Shown one piece after another: positions 48,617-59,700 of a DNA stretch of 64,000 bases. The stretch's first letter is position 1. Every line of letters starts with the position of its first letter. The notes under the pieces were generated by a model. It saw only the letters and a list, made by a program, of their open reading frames with translations. It searched no databases and was not told where the DNA came from. The position numbers were made by a program, and so were the translations under genes. Source of the DNA: Monocercomonoides exilis (lineage: Eukaryota > Preaxostyla > Oxymonadida > Polymastigidae); contig LSRY02000027.1 in the NCBI GenBank assembly GCA_001643675.2, forward strand, positions 253,001-317,000. The letters are read 5' to 3'.

Positions 48617-49359
48617 CAATAAAACAATCAACAAAGAAAAGAATAAAATCAAAATCATATTAATAAAGCAGCGTATGCATATTCTTTGAATGGATAAGCA
48701 TTTGTCATTTTCGAAGTTTTCATTTCGAAAATCAAACAAAAATCGATAAAAATAAAAGGTTATAAATATGACAAAAAATTCTCCTCAGCCGGGTTCGAAC
48801 CAGCGACCTCAAGATATCAGCTTTTTCTACAGTCTCGCGCTCTTCCAACTGAGCTATGGAGAGAACTTGGAAAAAAATCTTAACACTATTCACAACTCAA
48901 ATGTCTCTTTTTTTGTCCAAAAAGTTGATAAAACCCTTTATTTTTTCTTAAATAAATCATTTTTCTTTTCGTATGTGAAAATATTTTTTGTTTTCAAAAT
49001 ATGGGACGAAGTTTATTGTTTCATGAATTTTGTTCCATACTTTATATCCTAATTTTTTTCTCATTTTTTGATTTGACAAAATTATTTTTGCTTGAGAATG
49101 CTACACTTTTTATGATATGATTGCTGAAGAAGTTTGGAACAAATCATTGCTTTTTTCATATGGGTTAAAATATTTGACTTCATGCATTTCCATTGAAAAA
49201 CTATGCACTTTTCATTGATTTTTTGAGATTAAAAAACACAACAGAAATTGGTTTATTTTTTGAAATGCGTGCGAGGTCACAAAACATTTTGTTTCACCAA
49301 AAATAATTCAAAATCGAAAAAAAATAATTCAATTTCGTAATTTATTAATTCAATTTCGA
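48617..49359 (+). repeat. Left arm of a ~743-bp inverted repeat
   Basis: Reverse complement of 49889-50631 (coordinates of paired bases sum to 99,248). Outer limit: TTTTATTG matches and then diverges; inner limit lies in an AATTCAATTTCG repeat. Spot checks show near identity; the one difference I found is at 48785, inside the tRNA. The arm carries tRNA-Tyr on the minus strand. Confidence 0.93.
48780..48863 (-). tRNA. tRNA-Tyr(GUA), left palindrome copy, intron-containing
   Basis: Mirror copy of the tRNA at 50385-50468. Anticodon GTA follows C32-T33; an 11-nt intron follows position 37. D stem GCTC/GAGC, T loop TTCGAAC and 5-bp T stem are intact. It differs from the other copy by one base (position 68 is A instead of G), turning the C5-G68 acceptor pair into a C5-A68 mismatch next to the T4-G69 wobble. 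It may be less stable than the right copy or non-functional. Confidence 0.88.
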
Positions 49360-49379
49360 AAAAGAATAATTCAATTTCG
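49305..49379. repeat. 21-bp tandem repeat (AATTCAATTTCG core)
   Basis: Copies begin at 49305 (degenerate), 49326, 49347 and 49368, exactly 21 bp apart. The inner end of the palindrome's left arm falls inside the third copy; the mirror of the first two to three copies is at 49889-49943. Confidence 0.75.
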
Positions 49380-49888
49380 AAAATGATTATAAACTGAAAA
49401 TTTTAATTTTTCTCGAGAATGGATTTCTGAAAAGTTCAATTTATTTTTTGACCAATCAAATTTTATTACTTATTGAAAACTGTTTTTTTTATTGCAACAA
49501 TCAATAAATCAATTTTTTTAAATTTTTTTTTCATTTTCGAAAATCATCACTCAAATTATAATAAATTAATAAAAATTCATTCCATTGAATCATCAAATAA
49601 AAAATGAAAAAATTTAATAACGATTATTGTATTATTTCTTCACAATAATGTGATTGTTTCATTTGCAAAATTTTGAATAACATCGGTTTAAACATGAAAA
49701 TGTATTTATTTCCTATTCAAATTAACTTCAATCAATAAATTTTCATTCAAAATGAAAGAATATTTTTTAATGAAAATGCGACATTTTTCAAATATTGATA
49801 AAAAAAATTTGCTGATGAGATAAAAATTTAAAGAATTTATAACCCCAAACACAAGTTATTCATTCCACAAATCAAAAAAATTTTCGTA
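49360..49888. other. 529-bp spacer of the palindrome
   Basis: AT-rich sequence between the two arms with no gene or recognised element. It starts within the 21-bp tandem repeat and contains no obvious self-complementary extension of the arms. Confidence 0.7.
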
Positions 49889-50631
49889 TCGAAATTGAAT
49901 TAATAAATTACGAAATTGAATTATTTTTTTTCGATTTTGAATTATTTTTGGTGAAACAAAATGTTTTGTGACCTCGCACGCATTTCAAAAAATAAACCAA
50001 TTTCTGTTGTGTTTTTTAATCTCAAAAAATCAATGAAAAGTGCATAGTTTTTCAATGGAAATGCATGAAGTCAAATATTTTAACCCATATGAAAAAAGCA
50101 ATGATTTGTTCCAAACTTCTTCAGCAATCATATCATAAAAAGTGTAGCATTCTCAAGCAAAAATAATTTTGTCAAATCAAAAAATGAGAAAAAAATTAGG
50201 ATATAAAGTATGGAACAAAATTCATGAAACAATAAACTTCGTCCCATATTTTGAAAACAAAAAATATTTTCACATACGAAAAGAAAAATGATTTATTTAA
50301 GAAAAAATAAAGGGTTTTATCAACTTTTTGGACAAAAAAAGAGACATTTGAGTTGTGAATAGTGTTAAGATTTTTTTCCAAGTTCTCTCCATAGCTCAGT
50401 TGGAAGAGCGCGAGACTGTAGAAAAAGCTGATATCTTGAGGTCGCTGGTTCGAACCCGGCTGGGGAGAATTTTTTGTCATATTTATAACCTTTTATTTTT
50501 ATCGATTTTTGTTTGATTTTCGAAATGAAAACTTCGAAAATGACAAATGCTTATCCATTCAAAGAATATGCATACGCTGCTTTATTAATATGATTTTGAT
50601 TTTATTCTTTTCTTTGTTGATTGTTTTATTG
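49889..50631 (-). repeat. Right arm of the ~743-bp inverted repeat
   Basis: Inverted partner of 48617-49359. It carries the intact tRNA-Tyr on the plus strand and, at 50208-50246, the mirrored copy of a 39-bp segment related to 6363-6401. Confidence 0.93.
50385..50468 (+). tRNA. tRNA-Tyr(GUA) with 11-nt intron
   Basis: Acceptor CTCTCCA pairs with TGGGGAG (one T-G wobble), discriminator A. U8-A9 is followed by D arm GCTC...GAGC, anticodon stem CGAGA/TCTTG, loop C-T-G-T-A-G-A with anticodon GTA at 50418-50420, variable loop AGGTC and T arm GCTGG-TTCGAAC-CCGGC. An 11-nt intron (50422-50432) interrupts one base 3' of the anticodon, the standard eukaryotic position; short tRNA-Tyr introns are known in several protists. 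Confidence 0.94.
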
Positions 50632-51067
50632 ATTGTTTGGTTAAATTTTTGTTCAGGGTTGGATACAAAAATTAGAAAAGTTACAATTAATTCAGATTGT
50701 TTTTGTGTATCATGTATTCAAATCGTTGTGAAGTGAATATAATGCTTGAGTTGATGCTATTAAACAAAAATTTGGAATTAAATTTGTTATTGCAACAACA
50801 TCAAGACACAATATTTTTTCTTCACGTTTTCGTAAAAATTCAGGTAATAATAATTTTGTATGAGCAGAATTGCTTATGCAAAAGCATTGAAATTTATTGA
50901 TTTGCAAAATAAAAGTCTGTAACATTGACCTTATTTCTATCGTTATTATTAACATTAACTTGAATCATTTTTCAACAACAATTAATATGTTGAAGTTGAA
51001 TTTTTTCTTAACATTTTGTTCGATATCTATTAACTAAGATATATTGATCAAATCCCTTCTTCAACAT
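50632..51067. other. AT-rich spacer between palindrome and tRNA-Pro
   Basis: No protein gene supported. Several short frames on both strands lack recognisable features. Confidence 0.55.
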
Positions 51068-51139
51068 GGCCTGATGGTCTAGTGGTATGATTCTTGCTTT
51101 GGGTGCAAGAGGTCCCGGGTTCAATTCCCGGTCAGGCCC
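51068..51139 (+). tRNA. tRNA-Pro(UGG)
   Basis: 72 nt. Acceptor GGCCTGA/TCAGGCC is fully paired, discriminator C. Box A-like TGGTCTAGTGGTA, anticodon stem CTTGC/GCAAG with loop TTTGGGT (anticodon TGG) and T arm CCGGG-TTCAATT-CCCGG are all intact. No intron. It is followed by T-rich sequence suitable for RNA polymerase III termination. Confidence 0.96.
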
Positions 51140-51195
51140 TATTTTTTGTTTCATTTTCATATTTTGATCATTTTTAACATAATTCAATTCAGTAA

Positions 51196-52831
51196 ATGTC
51201 GGATCAAATTGATTCAGAAGATAGAGAATATGAAGTTGTTTCGGGGGAGGAATTCGCTGAAATTAGTTTGTTTTTTATAGTATTATTTTTTGTTGTGTTT
51301 TTTTTGAGTGTTGTTATTTTATTTAGAGGAGGAAGAAGCAGGTAAAGAAAGATACCTTTTACTTGACACACAAGCACCATTTCGTAAACTTTTTCCGTTG
51401 TGCACGCAACAGCAATATTTAATTGAAAAGCAACAGTATTGCTCGGATAGTATGCTTCACGAAGAGGTTGAACAGCTGTCAGACAACATTAGAGAAATTT
51501 GTGTTCAATATGGAGGTTGCAACGATTCAGAAGTGTGCCATTTTGCTTTAGTAATTATTAGGACAATAAAATTTGTTTTCCTGATATGTATTTCATGAAA
51601 ATAGGTTGCTCTACACAAATGGGGATTGGTTGATATTTTCCCTGATCTTTCAAGCCATCATTCTGTTGGACAGTCAAGAGGAAGATTGAATGGTATAACA
51701 TAATTGCTTAACTTTATAAATATTCCATGAAAAAAATATTTCTTCTTCATGTTGATATTACATGAAACTAGATTATTTTGCTTTTGTTTCAGAAATGATG
51801 ACTGTACTTGCAATGTGCGAAACAATTTCTGCTTCCATTAACCAAAGAGTTACTGAAGATAAACCAGGAGTTAATTTTAGATATTTGTGCCATCAGACTT
51901 CAATCTTATATGTTTGGTTTTTTTTAAAACATGAAACATTAATTTTTTCTTGAAACACTCAACAATAAATTATAAATTGTAATATCAAATAGCATTCATT
52001 GAAGTCAGTAGCGCCTCATTTTTGTGATCCCATCGCAGCTCATTTTCCTGCTCTACGTGTTGTTTGGGAAAAAAATGATGTTTCAATGGAAGAATTGGAT
52101 TGGTTTGTTCAAATACAAATATTATTAAAATAAAGTTTGTTTATAACATGCTTGTTTTTATCTTCCTATTGGAATGGATACGATGCAGGTTAAATGGGTT
52201 CGTTGGTGAAATAGAATCCTCTCTCTATGCCCTCGTTGGAAAAGTGATAAAAGGAGGAGCTTACTCATTGCTTCCAAAGGAAACAGAGAAAAAGGGTGAA
52301 ACTAAAACCGAAGAATCAACAGGATCTGCTACCTCAACAAGCGGGCAATCTTCAACACTTTCTGCTTCAACTTCATCATCATCATCATCTTCTTCATATT
52401 CTTCCTCATCAACGCCTTCATCATTACTTTCATCATCTAACATTTCTCCTTCATTTTTGAAAAAGTATTCCTCTTCATTCCTCTTTTGCTATTCTCCTTT
52501 CACAGGAACATCATCCTCTGCCACATCCTCATTGACTGGTGTTTCACTCACACCCTCGCCATTGTTCTGTCTGAAGCCTTCTTCCACCCCCATCTGGGAG
52601 GCTGGCGAGGTCGATGCATCTGATGAGTCGAAGTCTTCGTCTACTGCTTCCCCTTCTCTTATTATCCCAAGCTCAGCTTCATCGTCGTCGTCTTCCTCTT
52701 CAGCTCCAATTGGAGTCCAATTGGAAACAGTACAAGGAGATTCTGTGTTCAGAGATCCATTTCGCTTTCTCATTACTGGAATCAAGTTCAGCTATGACAA
52801 AGATGCAAACACAAAAAAGAAAAAGAAATAA
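51196..52831 (+). CDS. Six-exon acidic/Ser-rich protein of unknown function
   Basis: Exons 51196-51265, 51327-51550, 51605-51692, 51793-51911, 51993-52102 and 52189-52831; all phases agree, 417 residues. Residues 1-45 are acidic (MSDQIDSEDREYEVVSGEEF). A folded helical domain follows (QAPFRKLFPLCTQQQYLIEK; VALHKWGLVDIFPDLSSHH; MMTVLAMCETISASINQRV; FCDPIAAHFPALRVVWEKN; LNGFVGEIESSLYALVGKVI). The C-terminal ~170 residues are Ser/Thr-rich low complexity, then a short conserved-looking end (VFRDPFRFLITGIKFSYDKD) and a basic KKKKK tail. Three donors are GTTTG. I do not recognise the family; the helical domain with a Trp-rich turn could be an adaptor fold. Confidence 0.72.
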
Positions 52832-53402
52832 TTATCTTTTTTAAAACAATTGATTAAAGAGCACTGTAAAAATTCTTGGGCATTGTGTTACAATTTGTTC
52901 TCATAAATTAATGTATTTGAATTTTTTCCTTGGTATTTCTTTTTAATTTTTTTCTGTTGTTTTTATTATTTCATCTCATGTTGAATTGTTCTTTAGATAG
53001 CGACACATTCTTTTTTTATAATGTAAATACTTGTTAAGAGAAATAATTGATATTATTTTGCAATCTCCAAATGTTCAGGTTCAGTTAAAAGTTTATAAAG
53101 TTATTTCAGATATATTAATTGTCTTGTGTTCAAACAATATGGGTGAAATGCACAATCAATTCATAATGAGCTTCAAAATTGAATCATGTGAGAACCATAG
53201 TTTTATTAAACCAAATGTAATTTTACGATTAACGTACTGTAGAAATTCAAATTGTATAAACGCAAGCAAACATGATTCGAACTGTTCATTTTTAATTTGA
53301 CAAAAAGGTGTGCAATATTTTTTCACAAAAAATATGCTTTTTTAATAAATTTTCTAAATATTGAAAAACGATGATTGCATACAATTCAAAAATGTTGCTT
53401 AG
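52832..53402. other. Intergenic region with a possible HEAT-repeat relic
   Basis: AT-rich. The frame at 53031-53300 lacks an ATG but encodes REIIDIILQSPNVQVQLKVY followed by KVISDILIVL, which resembles one HEAT/ARM helix pair. It is not linked to other coding sequence here and is best read as a gene fragment or chance similarity. Confidence 0.35.
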
Positions 53403-54053
53403 ATGTTTAACGTGATTGTCACGCTGTTTTCACTTATTTCAGCTCAAAGCTGCAGTTCATGCAGTTCGTGCAATTCGTGCCCACAAATACAGATTCCTTC
53501 AGTTCCTCAAATGCCTATTTGTCAACCTTGCCAAACTTGCTCTCTTCCTCAATCAAACCCATGCCAAATTCTTCCACCCCCTCGCCAAGAATCAATGAAC
53601 GATCAATTCAGATTCCATCGTGACGCAGCAAATCGTCAAGCTCAACAAGATTCTATGCGTGCAAATGCTGGATCAAGCTGTGCAAATAACATGAATGCTG
53701 AAACATGCAATGCAGATAACGCAAAAGTAAAACTTGATGCGAACATTCGTACTTCAAACAATCAATTTAAGGAATGCAACGAGAACGAATTTCTTGTCCA
53801 CAAGAAACATTCCCGTGTTGATGAAGGTGACTGCTCTTCCAAGACCGCAAAGATTGACATGGATGCTGGAAAGAGCTGCCGTGCTGCTCAGAACTATAAT
53901 GACAATTCTCAAAACCAAATGAGCGCTGGAAGAGATAGATCTTGCAGAGCTGAGGATATCTCTCAGCAAAATGCTGACGGGTGTGCTTCGAGATCAATGT
54001 TTGGAAGACCAAGCTGTGGATGCGGAAACTTTGGAGCTGCTTGCTTCTACTAA
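53403..54053 (+). CDS. Secreted Cys-rich protein
   Basis: Single exon, 216 residues. A signal peptide (MFNVIVTLFSLISA) is predicted to be cleaved before QSCSSCSSCNSC. Then come a Cys/Pro-rich segment (PICQPCQTCSLPQSNPC), a central Asn/Ala/Asp-rich region with scattered Cys (SSCANNMNAETCNADNA) and a compact C-terminal module (FGRPSCGCGNFGAACFY). No transmembrane helix or GPI-type tail is evident, so secretion is likely. CxxC clusters suggest disulphide or metal stabilisation. The family is not recognised. Codon use looks more regular and less AT-rich than the flanks, consistent with an expressed gene. Confidence 0.75.
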   Translation: MFNVIVTLFSLISAQSCSSCSSCNSCPQIQIPSVPQMPICQPCQTCSLPQSNPCQILPPPRQESMNDQFRFHRDAANRQAQQDSMRANAGSSCANNMNAETCNADNAKVKLDANIRTSNNQFKECNENEFLVHKKHSRVDEGDCSSKTAKIDMDAGKSCRAAQNYNDNSQNQMSAGRDRSCRAEDISQQNADGCASRSMFGRPSCGCGNFGAACFY

Positions 54054-54438
54054 AACGAACAACTTACTTTTTTGAAGAAGGGATTTATTCTACTGAAATT
54101 TTTGAGACTTTTCTTTTTAAAGCATGTTCATGATCAAAGATAAAAACTTTAACTCAACTAAAAAATAAATTTATTGTTAACATAGAAAGAGGAGGAAGCA
54201 CAGACTTTTTAGCTATTTTAATCGAATCCATTTCTCGCTAAAATTCAGATCTTTCAAAAGATAAATGGAAAAACAACGAAAATGATGAAAGGGTAAAAAA
54301 TAAAAATATAATTTCTCACAGACTTCACGTCAAATTGAGTCCAATTCATTCATTTGTGCGATTTTTTTGACTTTTGAAGACATTTGAAAGTGAAGAAAAG
54401 TTCGATTTTCGTTATGGGTTTGTTCTTAGAAGGAAAAA
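54054..54438. other. AT-rich spacer
   Basis: 385 bp between the secreted-protein stop and the coiled-coil gene start. No gene or RNA recognised; it probably holds the promoter of the downstream gene. Confidence 0.55.
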
Positions 54439-55872
54439 ATGTCTAGCTATCTCTACAGAGATATCGAGTTACTTCAACAACAAGTTACAAAACAATCAGA
54501 GCTTGTTGATCGTTTGAGTGCTAATGAAAAATATATGGATGCTGCACGTGAAAACCAGAAACTTGAAGCTTTAAAAAGATCCCTTTCTGATAAGAAGAAA
54601 GAAGCTCTTGAAGCGGAACAAAAGGAAGACGAAGCACGATTAAAAACGACCTACAATACAACAGTTCGATCTTTTTCTCGAGATTGGGACGATGAAATGA
54701 GAACATTTGAGGATGAAGCAACTTATAAGATTTCAGAAATGAAAGTTTGAAAAAAAAACGGATATTTTTGTTCATTTTCATATTCACTTAATCATTATAT
54801 TAGTCACGCCATAATGCAGAAATTAGAGAGATACAAGCAGAATTAGATGCTGAACCTTTTCCTCCTTTGAATCCTTCAAGAGAATTAAGAAATCTGAGAA
54901 AGTCGCAGCAAGAAAATGCAAATGCAAAAAAGTTTGGCTAAGAATTTATATTCTGAAAGATTTTTGAAATGTTGAATCATAACTTTTCACAGATTTGAAG
55001 AAGCACAAAAGATAAAAGAGACAGCCGATCAATTAGTATGTTCATATTTAACTATAGTTGTTTATTTTCGTTTCACTGTTTTATTTTAGGAAGAACGAGA
55101 ATATGCTCGCCATGAAGCTGCTGAAAGGCAAAGGAGAATAAGTATAATTAACAAAAAAAGATTGGAAAATATGGACGAGCTGTCTGTTCTGTATAAGAAA
55201 ATTGATAAAGAAAGACAGGCCAAGCTAAGTGATAGGCAGCAAAGCAGTCAAGCGTTTGATAATTGTAATTCACTGTTTCAAAATTTGTAATAATTTCTAA
55301 ATGTCAAAATACATTCTTTTTTTATTGAAATATTATTTCTCTCGTTCTCACATTGTATTTGAAATACCCAATAAATCAGACTTCAAAAGAGGTTCAAATA
55401 CGCCATCCACGATGAAAAGAAAGACCAGGAAGTAGAAAAACGAGAGCTGAATCGGCAGGAGTCGTTCAGGCGCTGCCGCGAAGCTTCACACCATCCTGTC
55501 ACCACTCGCGGGCTGAGAGAGTCATTTGTGGCAACAGTCGGAAAAGATGCCTTTGCCACAAGAGCATTCGGTGGAACAGCACAGCTCATGCGCTCGTCGC
55601 TTTCATCGTCAGGCGGACTGGGCGGTTCGTTTGATTCGTCTTTTGGTGGAGGCATTGGAAGATGGGGTGCAACTGCTTCTTCTTCATCATCTTCTTCATT
55701 GTCTCCCTCTTCATCTCCTCTTTCCACTCGAAGCTTTGGATCGACTTTGGGATCGACATCTTCTGTTTCTGAGACCAGGCCTCGCTGTTATGATTCCACA
55801 TTCAAGTACAGATCTCCCTCTGCTCCGAGACAGACTGCGACTGCAACTGGAACAAGAAGGAGAATGTGGTGA
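54439..55872 (+). CDS. Five-exon coiled-coil protein with Ser/Gly-rich C-terminus
   Basis: Exons 54439-54744, 54804-54931, 54993-55035, 55090-55253, 55380-55872; phases agree, 377 residues. Residues 1-225 are predicted coiled coil (YLYRDIELLQQQVTKQSELV, QKEDEARLKTTYNTTV, ERQRRISIINKKRLENMDEL). A conserved-looking hinge, EPFPPLNPSRELRNLRKSQQ, interrupts it. The C-terminal ~120 residues are Ser/Gly/Arg-rich and basic (GGTAQLMRSSLSSSGGLGGS), ending GTRRRMW, which could bind microtubules or nucleic acid. Three of the four donors are GTTTG. No family recognised; a cytoskeletal role is inferred only from composition. The start is the first ATG in a long upstream-open context. Confidence 0.74.
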
Positions 55873-56706
55873 GAGATGAGGAAATATAATGAAGGAGATG
55901 ACTAAGAAGAAAACTGTGAATTGAGAGAGAAAGAGAGAGAGAGAGAGAAAGAAAGAGAGAGAAAAAAAAGAGTGAGACTGTTTTTTCATATGCTTTAGAT
56001 TAATTGTTTATGACTGTGAGTGAAGAGTGAAAAAAAGTCTTTTTGAAATTTCTTATTTATTTATCTATTGCTTTTCCTTCGATTATTATTAATTATTTTA
56101 TTTGAAAGGAGAAAAAGCAAATGTGTGTTACAATTTTTAGTTCATTTAGTCTGAATGAAAGAGGACTGGAGGTTTTGAATTCTGCATTTGATCTTCCACA
56201 TTCTCTTCTATTTGTGTCTATGTATATTCATTCCACTTTTGTCTTTGCACAACTTTTTTTATCTTTTGAGGAGAGATTATTGAATAACCTTTTGAAGTCA
56301 AGCTCCAACTCTATTCCAAGTAAATACAATGTTTTTCTCATGTCAAAGAATTCCACGCTCTTATATTTTGTTTTTCTTTCTTTCTTTTCTTTCCTTTGAA
56401 TAAATTTTGAACACAAAAAACATTCCAAAAATTTGAGATAATACAAAATTATTACCACACAAAGGTGTGCTTAATCTCTGGTAAATCACACATAACACTG
56501 AATATTGAAAACAAAACATAACTTTTTAATAAAATGAACGAAAACGAGAAAAATAAAAGAAAAAATAACACATGAAATAATGTACTGGAATAAAGAATAT
56601 AGACAAACAACAATGAAACACTGGAACAATAAAAACAAATAAATAAATAAAAATAAAATAATAATAATAATAACAATCAAATACTTTCAATCCAAATGAA
56701 GCACAT
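55873..56706. other. Gene-free region between convergent genes, with GA-rich tract
   Basis: 834 bp. A GA/GAAA purine tract lies near 55918-55975. A plus-strand frame at 56121-56399 has no recognisable features and is not called. The rest is AT-rich 3' flank of two convergent genes. Confidence 0.55.
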
Positions 56707-59700
56707 TCACTCAAAAAGAGAATGAGAAGTCAGCCATCTCCTGACAAAAGAGCGGAAAAACGAAATTTCCTTCGAGGAGCATCCAAACAGAGGGCCGCAC
56801 ACACGCATCACTTCAAAGGAAGCAGCCAAATCTCTCTTTGCATCGAGCTTCTTCGCAAACGGGTTGGGGGCCATCTGCGATGTGATGGAGGAAAGAGAAG
56901 AGGAAGAAGAAGAGGTGGCCATGGAGAACACAGCATCGTCTCCATCTGAGTCTCCCAGTGCTGCGTGGAGCGCGTGGAGGGTCAATTCCACAGTATGCGG
57001 GAGAGAAGGGCGGGCGAGCGAGTGGGCAGACTCCGAAAGAGTGAGAAGAGTCAGCTCTTTCTCTGAGATGTCACACACAAGCTGACGGCGCGCATCGTCA
57101 GATGGAAGGAAGTTCTGTCCGAAGACAAGAAGGATGTTCAGAAGAGACAGTACAAGCTCAATAGATGGGATGATCGAGGTAGACACAGCTGAACGTGAGG
57201 AGAGAGATGAAGAGAGAGAATGAGAAGAAGAAGAGGAGGAGGAAGAGGAAGAAGACAAACCAGATGAAGGAGAAATAGCAGACAGTTGAGAAGAGGAGTA
57301 TGCCATCGAGCGATTTGAATGCAAACGAGAAGAAGAAGAAGAAGAAGCAGGCGATGCTAAAGAAGAAGATGGTTGTGGAGTGTTCTGCAGTGAGTGCACC
57401 ATCATCTCTGTGAAGTGTTCTAAGTCGTCCAGAAGAGACCGCCAAATCTTCTGCCACAATTTCACTTCGACGGCAACTGAGGAGGTGAAACGAGGGCTTT
57501 CAGAATTGGAAGAAGAAGAATTTGAAGAAGAAGAAGAGGAGGTGGAAGAAGAAGAAGAATTAGATGAGATGGATGTGCCACCTGCAGATGCTGGCAGATC
57601 TCCTGGTGATTGCAATGAAGATGATGAAGCTTGCCCTCCAGCTGTTTTTCCCTTGTCTCCCAATGAAGAAGAGCGGAATGCGGGCAAACAAGACGCAAAT
57701 CCAGAGAAAGAGAAAGAGTTTGAGCCAGAAAGAGAAGAAGGAGATGAAGAGAGAAGAGTCTTCAGACGAGAGGCGCCATACATTACACGATACATCACAC
57801 ACAAGACTTTTCTGTTGGATAAAGACAGATAATATTGACATAAGTACATTGGATACACATTCATATGAATAACAGGGGAAAAAAGAAAGAAAGAAAGAAA
57901 GAAAGAAAATAATAAATTAATAAATTAATAATATTTATAAGTTTTTATTTAAATTCATAGGAGAATAGGATAGCCAACAGACCTTGTTTCATCAGGCTCA
58001 ACAATTGAGTGGCTGACACACAATCTGATGTACTCAGAGGCAGATAGCACAACAGCACATGCACTTGCTGAGGGGCCATAAAATGTAATGCAAGTTGTTG
58101 TTTCATCACTTGATGAGGAAGAACCAGAGTCTGCCGAAGAAGATGAAGACAAGGATGGACTTGCCGGAGAAGTTGAAGAAGAAGAGGAAGAAGAAGAAGC
58201 TGTCCCATCTGAGCTGTTGTTAGCATCTCCTTCCTTCTTCTGTTTCTCCCCCTGTTTCGTGAGGCTCTTGAACCAGCCTCCCATCCTCTCCACGAGCAGC
58301 GCCATCGGCTGCAGCACTTTCTCCCTCACGGCTGACAGGAAGCTCCACTGAGAGGGCTGTCTGAGTGTGACAGTAATGCCTCGCGGCGGCTGTGTCCGGA
58401 TGAGGGCGATGAGGAGGCGGTCACATTGAGCATAGAACAGGAAGATGTTGTGGAGGAGATGCAGACAGTGGAACAAGGGAGTGTCTGAAAGGGATTGGGG
58501 GGAGGAAGTGGGTGAGGAAGAAGATGGTGATAGTGATGGAGAAGAATAGGAAGAGGAAGAAGGAGAAGAAGGAGAAGAAGAATACGATTGAGACAAAGGA
58601 GTTGATGTTTGTGCTGTGACAGGAGTGGAGAATGACATGTTATGCGATGCATCTGACAGGGCAATGGAAAGAGTGGAGTGCAAATTGACAAGAAGAGAGA
58701 TGAACTCATAAACAGACTCATTTTCTGACAGAAGCACATTGATGGAAGGAATGGGAGGGGTTGAAGGAGAAGGCGGTTGAAGATTAGATGAGACAGATGC
58801 AGAAGAAGAAGAAATGATTGAAGAAGAAGAAGAAGATGATGATGATGAAGATGAAGACAAAGCAGGCCGTAGCACATCCACCATCCACGCGAGGAATGCA
58901 GAAGAAGACGAGAGGTGATGCACAATCAGCAATGCAGAGACAAGCAAGTCAGGCACAGAAGAGCACTCTTTCTCTCCTCTCTTTCTCCGCCAGCTGTCTG
59001 GTTTCTCTTCTTCTGAGCGGAGGAACGAATAGAAGACAGTGGTGATGCAGCGCACCATGGAGGCGTAGAGAAGAGTGGGGGGGAAAGGAGATTGGGTGTC
59101 TGATGCATCAGATGGATTGAGTGAATGAGATGAGGGAGAAGAGGACGAGACAGACAGTGGGAGAGAATAAGCAACAGGATTTGTGGTGGAACTGGCGGTG
59201 GAACGGGGCAATGAATTGGAGGAGAAAGAAGGATGCGACGAAGTGTCAGAGGAAAGCGAAGATGAGCGCGAATGAGAGAGATATGACTGTGATTGAAGAG
59301 CATTCCTCGAAGAAGCAGAAGAGGAAGAGGAGGAGGAAGCAGAAGTTGAGAATTCAGAGGAAGAGCCGAAACAGTGTGAGAGGCAATGAGAAGACAAAGA
59401 AGAAGAAGAAGTGGCTGAAAGTGAATGTGCAATGAACAGAGACAGAATGGAGAAAGAGAGCGAGGCAGAAAGATGATGCAGAGGGAGTGAGGGAAGGAGA
59501 GAGGTGGAGGTGGGCACGATGCAATATGAGGGCTGAGGAGGAGGAGCAGCAGAAACAGAAGATTGAGACTGGAGAGAAGAATATGGAGAAGAAGACGAGG
59601 GAGAAGAAGCTACAAAAGAAGAGGAGGAAGAGGAAGAAGTTGCTTGGTCAGATTCGGAAGGTGATGTGAGAGTTGAATTAGAAGGCTGGGTGTGCTCAGG

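Noticed and set aside
48768-49052. 94-residue frame, identical to one at 50196-50480
   Set aside because: Both run through the tRNA-Tyr gene and exist only because the palindrome duplicates the sequence.
56121-56399. 92-residue plus-strand frame
   Set aside because: Starts in 3' flank, Phe/Ser/Leu-rich by composition, no partner exon or motif.
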